From: Elysia crispata
Taxonomy: Eukaryota; Mollusca; Gastropoda; Plakobranchidae
Direction: 5' to 3'
Assembly: GCA_033675545.1 (NCBI GenBank)
Contig: JAWDGP010004759.1
Location: forward strand, 497,001 to 561,000
DNA length: 64,000 bases
Below the pieces are notes generated by a model. It saw only the letters and a program-made list of their open reading frames with translations, was not told the origin of the DNA and did not search any database. The translations under genes were made by a program, and so were the position numbers. The first letter of the stretch is position 1. Each line of letters begins with the position of its first letter. This document shows, piece by piece, positions 23,573-33,130 of the stretch.

Positions 23573-24190
23573 CTAAGCTTTATTAAAGGCAAGGAGGGGT
23601 ACAAAATGATTTGGAACCCAAGAAAGAGATTTGGTACTCATTCGAGTGGATGTCCACAGGATAGTGGCAACATCAACAGTTTTTTTGTGTCTTGACTCTA
23701 TTACCCTGTGTAGCTGGGTTCGAAGCTCACTGTAAGCAGAAACTTTGGGATAGACTGAGCAGATTCGCATTTGCAGTACACTTGCAAGACCAAACATTTG
23801 CCACATGCCCATATAGCTACGTGGTTTGCATATATCCTCACATCCTGTCCAAAGGAAAACACTGCTTGAAGGCAGTCCCCATCACACCTCACCTTAACTG
23901 GAAACGGTTGATGAGACTGACCAGGGATATCAGATGGGACAGATGCAATTGCCCAATTTTCTATTGTTATCCTGTTCTCCAACACACTTCTGCCCCTCCC
24001 ACATAACTCTCTGTCTCATTTCAGACATTTGAGATTGACATTCCTGGATAAAATCAGCAAAGCTCTCAGTCACTCTCAAATTCCGTAAACAAATATTTGA
24101 CAGCATCATAATTTGAAGCACATTCAGGTCCATCCATTCTCTCACAGTTACCAACACTACATTCTTGTTTGCTCATTTTCTCAGACTCAG
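23573..24190 (-). pseudogene. Broken OTU-like cysteine protease domain downstream of the transposase
   Basis: Beyond the stop, three overlapping minus-strand frames continue the protein: the Cys-repeat tail (MSKQECSVGNCERM), a helical segment (SFADFIQECQSQMSEMRQ), then FPVKVRCDGDCLQAVFSF, YMGMWQMFGLASVLQ, RICSVYPK, ILWTSTR and SWVPNHFVPLLAF before a stop at 23575-23573. DGDCL (Cys codon 23874-23872) with a late NHF (His codon 23608-23606) is the arrangement of OTU-family deubiquitinases. Frameshifts and a shorter than usual Cys-to-His spacing suggest indels or an internal deletion. AATAAA at 23584-23579 overlaps the last codons and may be the polyadenylation signal of the whole gene. Confidence 0.6.
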
Positions 24191-24460
24191 TCACCAACAA
24201 CACATCCTGGTTCACTCATTCTCTCAGAGTCACCAACACCACATCCTGGTTCACTCATTCTCTCAGAGTCACCGACAACACATTCTGGTTCACCCACTGT
24301 TTCAGAGTCATCAACACCACATCCTGGTTCACTCATGCTCTCAGAGTCACCGACAACACATTCTCGTTCACCCACTATTTCAGAGTCATCAACACCACAT
24401 CCTGGTTCACTCATTCTCTCAGAGTCACCGACAACACATTCTGGCTCACCCACTGTTTCA
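24187..24460 (-). repeat. Coding tandem repeat in the tail of the copy 2 protein
   Basis: Units of 45 bp, in two alternating versions, encode (S/P)ECVVGDSE and MSEPGCGVDDSE. About six units are in frame, and more degenerate ones follow past the stop at 24187. Confidence 0.9.
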
Positions 24461-27400
24461 AAAGCATCATCTGCGATTTGCTCTTCACTTCTGGTTACAG
24501 GTATATCCTCATCATTATTTTGGCAAACATTTTTACACTGCATATTTCTGGTAGGCCTACTTGGTCTCTGTCTGGTAGTTTTTGCACCAATGTGCACAGA
24601 TTCCCCGCAATCACATTTATTCCCTTTCCTAAATGTGTGGTGTTTTAAAACATGATTCTCATTGCATTCATCCCCCTTGCGACAGACACAGCTCACATTC
24701 CTGTAATCAATGCAATTTTGATTGCTAAAAATAACTTGATGGAGTTTCATTGTCCCAGGAACACTTTTGAGATTGGTCACGGAGAGGGAATTTCTGATTA
24801 GCAAGATCTCATCCTTGGTCACCTCATAAAGGTGGATGGCAGCAGAAGACTTTGACACCTCTTGAACAAATTGATGTGCATTGCAAATATTTGTGCCAAA
24901 TTTTACCACCCTGTCTGCAGCTCTTTTAACAGTGCCCCCAATGCCATCAGGAATCCCTTTTCCATGACCAGCCCCCAAAAAATTCCAGGAACAATAATCA
25001 AAACCTTTCACATGAACAAAGTGGGCCAAAAGATAAAAATTAATTTTCTGTCTGTACTGTGCAGTTGGCCCATCACTAAAGAAATACAATTTCTTTACAG
25101 ATGGATGGCACATCTTAATCTTGTCCAAGATAGGCAAAAGATATGTCCAAATTGCGAATGGCTCATGGTCAAGTGTGTCACTTACGCCACAAAATGAGGA
25201 CACTTTCTCTTTGCTCACTTGAAAAAATCCTGTATGCAGGGAAATCTGTTTTTTTGAAGCGCCATAGTGTGCACTTTGAATTGCAGACTCCCATTTACAT
25301 TCATAGTTCTCAGAAAAATCCACATGAATAACGGCTTCCTGACTCTGAATGTTGTCACGCACTTTGGTGTAAAATGCATACTGACTTGTAACATAAAATA
25401 TATGCTGTTTGAACACTTTCAATTGTTGATGGAAAGTAATCCAAACGTTCTGTGCGCTATCTGTGTGCTCTTTCTTGTCTACGAAAGATACTACCTTCAC
25501 ATTCCCATCCTTAAATTGGCGCTGTTCTTTGACAGTATCCCATTGCATGTACCTAACTTGTCCATCATGTTTTTGGGGAGCAACTTGTTTTCTTGAACAC
25601 TGCTTGCATGTACCCTGCATACAGTCCATTGAGGTCACGTCACAAGTCACAGACGATAAGATTGTGTTCGTCTGTTGTGTGGGCAGAAATCCATCCTTGT
25701 GAAGGACCTTCGACAAAAGTTTAAAGTTTTCACAAACTTTGCAGAGACATGTCTGCCTATCACTGTCTCTTGGTGGCAGTACCCAGAACGGCTTTAGACG
25801 CCAGAAAGTTGTGAAGGAGACGTATCGATGGCCTGACAAGAACTTACGGTGAAGGTTTGACAATGTATCTGTCAAAACACGTCGCTGCTTCTTCTCCTTA
25901 TACCGGGTGATTGTGTCTTTCTTACCCGGACAGATCTTAGAGACACTTTCCTTAAGGTAAAACTCATGGACTGCGTTTGCTAATCTGGTAGAAACTGTGC
26001 CTCTCCGCCTATAAGAACGCTTGCGCTGTCCCCTTACATTTGCCTCTCTACGCAGACGAGAAAGCAGCCTGTATTTGCGGAGCACCTCCCCAGCTAACAA
26101 GGTAGAAAGAAACTTGTGTTTGCTTCCATCTGCTGTCTCTGATGATTGGATTTCATTGACCAGGGCATGGTGAAACTCAAGGGTCTTTCTCACTTTTGAA
26201 GCCTTGGTAACTTTAAAGTTTTCAGCTTGTAAGAGTGCCTTTGTCTTCGACCTTGGTGTAGTAGGAGGCTTCTTTGCTGACCGCTCAGCTCTTTTTTCGA
26301 GAGTCTTGACTCTTGTCTGAGACGCACTCGGTTGACGATGGAGTGCGGCAAGCTGTTCTTTCAGAAGAGCATTTTCGTCTGCTTTCTTTTCAGAGCAGAC
26401 AATTTCTGACGAGACACTCCCGAAGCAGTTGATGGTGAAGGCTGTACAGAAGGAAGAGGCAGCTTTTTTAATCTTTTGGGAGCTGTGGTATCTTGATCGC
26501 CACTCTTTCCGTTGCTTTCTCTGCTCTCGAGGAGTCATGTCTGCAATAAGTTTTTTCTTTCCTGTCTCCAAACATGCTTTGTATCGTTGCTTTTCCTTCT
26601 GCAAGTATGCGGCCTTTCTTTCCGCGTCAGCATTGCGTTTTGCTCGGAAACGAGCTTGCCTTTCAGCATTGGTCAGGACCTGTGCGTCCAAAAAAGAAAA
26701 GAAAGAAAAAAAACACAATTAAACATTTTCTCATTTTAATTAAATTTTTTATTAACTTTTAATCACATACGGCTAGCTCCTCTAAGCCCATTTAAAAAAT
26801 AAACAAGAATTTGAAAAAAATTGGACAAATTATCTCTCAGGGCAAAGCCTATATTGAATTATGATCTATATAAAAAAAAACTAGGGCAGACGTTCGCACT
26901 AGGCTAAGCCCATACTAAATTTTGACCGATAAAAATAAATTGGGCAGAAGCAAAGCCCAGATTGAACTTTAATCAATGAAAAAAAAATGGGCAGACCCTT
27001 CCGCTGGGCAAAGTCTTTTTTTTCAATTTCAAACATTAGGCCTATATTAATTTATTTAAAAAAAAAACAAACAAACACAGGGAAGCAGGCAAACAAAATC
27101 ATTTTTAATTTTATGATCAAGATAAAGTAATTCAAAGAAAACTGCTCTCTGAAGTAGAGAATTTAGATGTAAACATAATCAGTGGTAGATCTCTTTTTAA
27201 CTAGATAAGTCCTGCTCAGTACTCTTGCTGCGTGTAGATTTCTAAGATCTAGATCTAGATATGTATATTAAAATCTTTCCATGATAATGTAACTAATCAA
27301 ATCAATGGGTTAGTAACTATATGTAGGTATCTAGATCTAGAACTGAAAAACCACATTTATGTCCATAGTCACTCATCTAGTCTAGATCTAGAATCTAGTA

Positions 27401-27787
27401 AAGATTTAACTGAATCTAGAAATCTAGATCTAGACATCTAGTTTAATAAATAGCATGTATTCTAGAATTCTTTATCTTTATCTAGATCTAGATCTAGTAA
27501 GACTATTTCCTGTAATAGATCTATCCAACATCAATAATCTGCCGAATTCATAATACACCCCTAACACATGGCTCACTCCTGTAACAAATTGTGTCGTTAC
27601 GGGAGTGAGGATAAGCGATCTTTTTCCTTGTCCCTTCAACACAGTTTATGCTATTGAAGTAATTCTTCTTTTATAGTAAGAGCAAGGTAAACAATACATT
27701 CGGGTGGAATTGAATTTTATCAAGCTGTAAAATAAAACAATCTAAATCCCGTTATGGTAGTGAGTCTTATGACCAAGTACTTACCAT
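24187..27787 (-). CDS. Transposase-like protein of copy 2 (two coding exons)
   Basis: The long exon 26679-24187 is open for about 830 codons. Its start shows a clear acceptor (GACGCACAG|GTCCTG) before VLTNAERQARFRAKRNADAE. An ATG at 27787-27785 followed at once by donor GTAAGT supplies the initiator, giving MVLTNAERQ, so exon 1 codes for one residue. In order: a basic domain, a Leu/Arg-rich coiled region, a KICPGKKD block, a Cys segment (CLCKVCENF, CMQGTCKQC), the core (HVDFSENYECKW, SAHYGASKKQ, FFSDGPTAQYRQ, GAGHGKGIPDGIGGTVKRAAD), VPGTMKLHQV, a second Cys cluster (CVCRKGDEC, CDCGESVH) and a tail repeating GDSERMSEPGC. The core is homologous to the gene at 13-17 kb. A 4-bp insertion at about 24186-24190 ends the frame early. 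Confidence 0.8.
24945..25320 (-). other. Putative catalytic core of copy 2
   Basis: Candidate acidic residues are Asp of HVDFSEN (codon 25320-25318), Asp of FSDGPTAQY (25074-25072) and Asp of GIPDGIGG (24948-24946), with spacings of 82 and 42 codons. The order and beta-strand-like hydrophobic runs before each suit an RNase H-like DDD/E enzyme. This is inferred from the pattern only. Confidence 0.6.
26680..27784 (-). other. Intron 1 of the copy 2 gene
   Basis: About 1.1 kb between donor ATG|GTAAGT and acceptor GCACAG|GTCC. It holds a dense TCTAGATC cluster (27237-27510) and three GTTACGGGAGTGAG-type motifs. No coding segment. Confidence 0.6.
27237..27510. repeat. Cluster of AGATCTAGATC palindromic words
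   Basis: TCTAGATCTAGA-type words occur many times over 270 bp. Smaller clusters lie at 7010-7030, 7500-7600, 11850-12010, 12295-12320 and 41245-41470. Confidence 0.8.
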
Positions 27788-27955
27788 TTTGACAATGAAA
27801 TGATTTCTCACAATACAAAGCAACGTTCTGTGAAGATGAAACATGGACGAAGTGAAACCAGCAAAGGAAGTGTTCGTTTCAACAATATGCCAGGTTTTTC
27901 GGTGGCTGGCAGCTAGAAGAAAAGGCCTTTATTTGTGTGTCGTTACGGGAGTGAG
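27572..27955. promoter_or_regulatory. Right subterminal array of GTTACGGGAGTGAG motifs
   Basis: Copies at 27572-27585 (inverted, one mismatch), 27596-27609, 27751-27764 (two mismatches) and 27942-27955. They surround the start codon of the transposase-like gene, so they may also act on its promoter. Confidence 0.7.
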
Positions 27956-28316
27956 TTAGATCTAGACCGACAAATTTAAACACTGCTGTTTTACACTTTT
28001 GGTTACATTCAGACAATTAGCAACGATACACAACATAGATTAATGTCACAAATTATTGTCAAATAAAAAATATATGCCATTGTTTGGTTTATTTTTATAC
28101 AGTCGTGTTTTAACCATTTCTAAGCAACCCAACCGACAGGCCATTTAAGGCAGTATGGTTTTACAAAAAAAGATTTTTCTATTCAGTGCCAAGATAAATC
28201 AAGTCAATTTTTTTAAATCAAGGTCTACTTTGATTGTATTTTATGTTCAAAGAAGCAAAATTAATAATAGGTGCTAAAATGATGGTAAACAAGCCGCTTT
28301 AGAGTCTGCGACAGAT

Positions 28317-28342
28317 ATTGGACCAAAATTTGAAAAATGCCC
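28317..28342 (-). repeat. Terminal inverted repeat, right end of copy 2
   Basis: Inverted partner of 22239-22264. The adjoining outer sequence is TA repeat. Confidence 0.75.
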
Positions 28343-28360
28343 ATATATATATATATATAT

Positions 28361-28436
28361 GTCTCTCTCTCTTATTGGAAACCAAAGTAATAGTTAATTC
28401 ACCATTTGTAACTCATAAAATACCAACTTATGATAT
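28361..28436. repeat. Direct repeat B flanking element copy 2
   Basis: Partner of the repeat at 22086-22165, same orientation. Both are adjacent to TA and TC arrays. They may be an old tandem pair split by the insertion, or duplicated target. Confidence 0.88.
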
Positions 28437-31400
28437 TATACCCATCAGACTATGTGCGGGCTTTATGCCTCGCGAGAACTGACACACCACTAGAAAATCT
28501 TACACCACTCCTCAATCAGCCACATTGGACCACTTAACGTGCACGCACGGGATATCCCTGTCCATATCTTAAAATAGAGGAGTTTCCTGAACTATTTTGA
28601 GTGTTCAATCTATATTTGGCTCAATACCCATAATTCTATAACCTTAGGATCACCCACAAGTTTCGTTAGAAAAAATTAAAAATGGCGGATGCCAAGCACT
28701 TACCTCTCGATTCGAATAGAAAATCCGTACTGAAAACAAAACACAAAAGTGAGGGATCCTTACAACGGTCGTAAAACAAAGGTAAGAGATGACTACACAC
28801 GTGTGTAGCATCTAGGAAGAACAAAGGAGCCTCGATTCGTGGCAGGTGCCGGAAAACCACGCGGATGCCCGAGAAGTAGGTGTGCGCGAGAGTGGGCGTA
28901 GGCACTCTAGAATCTAACTAGGCCTACCTGTAAATTTTTTTTACTTTCAACAGAATTTCTAACGATAAGCTTACTCTGTCATTTAGCCTACAAAGTATTT
29001 AACAAATGTTTGAGTGCTAAAAACGTTTAACTTAAAAGCCTGCTAAGGTCGAATTGTCATGTTGATCATTGGAGCAAGTAACTCCGCACGTTTCCTTAGA
29101 TCCTCACTCCGGGCGAGTAAACGGGAAAACCAGTACTGCTCTGACTGGCAAGCTCCCTGTCGCCCAAACAACCTTGTGGGCTGTTCATGGATTGAGCTTG
29201 AGTCATTGGCGTGCTACATTACTTCACCTCTATGGTGTGAGTTCCTTTACCTCATTTTGCGAGGGATCGGTTTGCTCGTGCCATTCTCTAATTGCATTTT
29301 AGGTTGCTCACACATAGGGACAAATCAATAAGTTTTTGTTCTTTGATTTCTTTTTGTAGCTTGTAGGCCTATTGTAAACATCATTTTTGCATTAAACCAC
29401 TGTTTTGATTTTGCATAAATTTTTTATTGAAAACTTGCCAGGTTTTGTATCTTTGCTAATTGAAAGGAGCTAAATCTTGCAGCTTAATTTAGCCGCAGAA
29501 GTCTTCACTGGAAAGTTATTTTCCAATTTTTTGGCAGGGAAAATTTTTATCTTTCAAGTCTCTACTCCTTCCAATAATGCATAATAATAGATGTAGGTTG
29601 GAATCCTAAGCAGGTTGAACCAGTGCAAACTGTTCAAGAGGGGCTGATGTATCTATTGAAATCCAAATAAATCTTATTTTAGTGATTTTTTAAACTGATA
29701 GTCGTCAAACACATAATTAAGGGATCTACGAAACTTAGTGAACTGTGTACAGTTTCCTAAGTATAGTATTATTGGCCACACTCTTAAAGAATTTGGTTTC
29801 ATTTGTTTGTTTTTTTTTTTTATAAAAAGATATTAAAATATTTTAAGATTGTATTGTGCGTTAACAAAATTGGGTAAAACTAGAGTTCTACTCCCACTCG
29901 CCCTCCCATGTCCGCCATTTTGGTTACCCACTAGGTCACGGCGGCGTATTCATACAGAAAATAATTACAATTTCAATTACTTATAACTCAAAAAGTTTTC
30001 ATTTGCGACGATTTATTCTTGCAGATTTGTGATCAGCATGCAAAAACCTTTAAAAAGATGTGTATGTTTGCATGGGTTGCCGGGCGGGAGTAGTACTCTA
30101 GTAATACCAAAAATTGAAGGGCTATTTTTGGTTTTATACTTTTTCTCCCACCTCGGTGCAGATTATTCCAACTAATTCTGTGTATACATGTTAATTGAGA
30201 CGCTTTAAAATTAAAAATGACATTAATTTCCAACTCTTGCGAGCTGCAACCGACACTGGTTTCTCTATGATTTTTTCAAGCACGTGTCTTAACGACATAG
30301 TCGTAATGGAGAAAAATTTATTCTGAGAGAAACCATGTTATGTTAACCATGACCTATCATTGTGTTGATGCAGCATCATTTCATGGTCGGGTTTAGAATA
30401 AATTAGTTTCGTAACAGTAACAAATACCATCTAAAAAAATTCTGATGAACCAAAATTTTTTTTCCCTTCAGCTGTCTACAATGATGATGAGGTACGATGC
30501 TAATACAAACAGGAACCTAATGTAAGTATTAGAATTTTTTTTTCTTACATAAATCAATGAAACCTTTGAGGAGCCACGTGTGATGATTGAACAAATTGCA
30601 TTCTTTTTTTGAATGAGATATTTTCGCCCCTATCTGATAGTGGCTTTCTCACCAATCCAGGGAAGAGTTATAAAATTTAGGTAGATTCTCTCCCCTTGTT
30701 CATTAAACATTTCTCAGTTAATTAAAAAAAAAAGTCACATTAAAACTAAGAAGTAGCCCTAAATGTTAAATCTTTTTCTCATTATAATTTCTTACATTTT
30801 TTTTTCCTTTGACCTCGATAAAAAGTTTTTAATATTAAAATTATTATAGTGGTTTTACTATTAACTGCTCAACTTAAAGCTTGAAAAAGATTTTAATTTT
30901 TTTTATTCTTTTACTTTGGTTGTTGGATTTGTTTTGGACATACACAATTAATGATAAGGGAAGTTGGGCACATATGAATCTGTTTTCATTTTCTTAACCT
31001 ATCAAGTTCCGATTTTGATTGAAGCTTTAATATTTTTCCTTACAAAATAACTTATTAAATCAAGAATAGTGCAAGAAAATATGAAACTTTTGAAAGTAAT
31101 CTAAAGCTCTTATTGACAATGATGATTAATCCTACTGTCATGAGTATACATTTACTTTGAATGATTGACTAATCTGATGTAGTGAGCTTAACAAGTTAAG
31201 GCCAGATGCAAGCCACACCTTTGATTCTCTCTTTTATATTCCAAAAGATTCAGAATTTATTACACCTAGGTCTAGGAATTTGAACCAATCCTTTTGAATG
31301 ATCTTATGAATTATGTTGCAAGAAAACCAGTATTTTTTAAAATATAATTTTGTGATTGAATATTCTTACAGATCAAATGTGACATGAAGCTGTATCAAGA

Positions 31401-31512
31401 AAATAAAAATTTGCTGTCATGTTGGAAAAGTAAGTTGTTTAAAAGAATTTTATGAGTTTTGTTAAGTTTTATTTTAAATTTGATATTTCATTGGCAAAGC
31501 AGTGATGTGTAA

Positions 31513-31575
31513 TATTTGCTATCTGAAGTTGCTGATGCAAAAAAATTCTACCACCTAGATCTCTGAGCTTTGCCT
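31513..31575. repeat. Dispersed repeat copy (partner at 33875-33940)
   Basis: TATTTGCTATCTGA, then AAAAAAATTCTACCACCTAG and ATCTCTGAG occur in both places. A fragment ACTACCACCTAGATCTGAGC is also at 34919. Confidence 0.8.
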
Positions 31576-33051
31576 TTGTTTTACAAATACAAAATTGGCT
31601 CTGTAGGTTCTGTCAACTTAAGACGCAAGGAGTACAAAATCCTGTTTTTCTTGGTGATTCTTTGTTGCCTAATATATTTCAGGGATGCCACTTTTCCGGC
31701 TTTAACTGGAAATCCAGATTTTTTTACGCCTCAGAATTTTTTCTGGCTCTTAGGCTGTGAAGCCTCTGTTTCTTGGCTCAGCAAGTCTTTGATTCCAGCT
31801 AAGTGAAAGCTGGTTTGTTGCCTTAGTCTCGACTAGTTTCACCAATCTTACCGATATTTTTTTTTTTTAATTGCATGAGCAAAATCGTGATACTTAGAGC
31901 TATCGTTGTGTTTGATTTCTTTTCTATCCGTTGTTCTTCTTGTGCGATATTATCTTTCTATATACTATCCAAGTTTGGACTGTCTTTCTGTTCAAAAGTG
32001 CAAATGAAAAGGACATTTTGTGTGCCTTTGGAAGTTTCTTGATGAGTGATCTATTTCACAAACTGAATTTATATCTGCTGTTTAATAACATGAAAAGACT
32101 GGATATTTCTAGAGGACTATCACTACATATTTGGACCTAAGCCGTGGCACAGCGTGGTGTTGAATTTAGATATCTAGATCTTAATTCTATGTGACTGACT
32201 TGGATACATGAATTAAAGGTCTGAGATTTCTTCTCAGTGGTTAAAGAGCTTGGAAATGACCCGGGGGGGGGGGGGGGTGAAAAAAGTTCCGCCAAAGTTT
32301 TCAGGCGCGGTGGCATCTGTTTTAATCACCAAATGAAAAGTAAGAGATGTATGAGTAGTTCCAATTTCATAACTGATTTAGACTCACATGATGAATAAAC
32401 TGATTCTACCACATGATATTATGTGATTAGACAATCAACCGTTCCATTTATTCTGATTGAGTCTCTCTCTTTTGTAAAGTATCTTGGTATCCCCTGGTAT
32501 AACTAGCATACTAAGGTGTGTAGAAGAAAGTCGAGGTAAGTGCAGTAAAGCCTGACCGGGGGTCTTTATAATCTTAATTAGGAGAAACTTGGGATAAACA
32601 AAAGGTTCTTTTGATCCTCATTAAATGTAGACATGAAAGGTCAGATATTAAAGAATGGTGAACAAAGGTGGCACTTTTCTGCAATTATTTTTTCTTAATT
32701 GTTCAAGCAGGCTTCACCTTTCCTGAGCTTATCTTACTGGCTTTGTTGTTAAGTTCTACAGACAATACAGTACCAGACTTTCCTCATGTTGAAGGCTGAC
32801 AACCAGTGTAGAAAAGCTTGTGTCTAAAAAAAAACATTGTATGAATTTCTCTATTTCAACAATTTTAATAGCACAGATGCTATCGGAGAATTTTTTTTCT
32901 TATCAGTGGTCAGGTTTAAAATTTTCATTGGTTACCTTCAAATCTTCTCTTTAACTTTCATTTTTCTTTTAATTTTCTTCTCTGTAAACAAAAACTTTTC
33001 CTCACGGTGTTGCAAGCTTCTATTGTAATTATATGAAATGTCGATTTTTTA

Positions 33052-33130
33052 TCCTCCCGGGCATCGGGCCAGAGCCGAAAAGGTGATGATGAGCCTTTAA
33101 ATCAGTGGAGGATACATGAAATGACAGGTT
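33052..33130. repeat. SINE-like fragment
   Basis: CGGGCCAGAGCCGAAAAGGTGATG resembles GGGCAGAACCGAAGAGATGAGG at 43628 and, inverted, 47730. Low-copy family inferred from three pieces. Confidence 0.35.

Larger units (their letters stand above)
22239..28342 (-). mobile_element. DNA transposon copy 2, TIR-bounded, candidate new DDE family
   Basis: An inverted repeat of 26 bp with 23 matches (GGGCGTTTTTCAA at 22239; complement ending TTTGAAAAATGCCC at 28342) bounds 6.1 kb. Inside lie subterminal copies of GTTACGGGAGTGAG, a minus-strand transposase-like gene with a split start codon, and a broken OTU-like domain. Flanks are TA-rich, so the target duplication cannot be read. The family is not one I can name with certainty. 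Confidence 0.72.

Noticed and set aside
24113..24655. Three plus-strand frames of 129-180 codons
   Set aside because: Antisense of the coding tandem repeat in the copy 2 protein.
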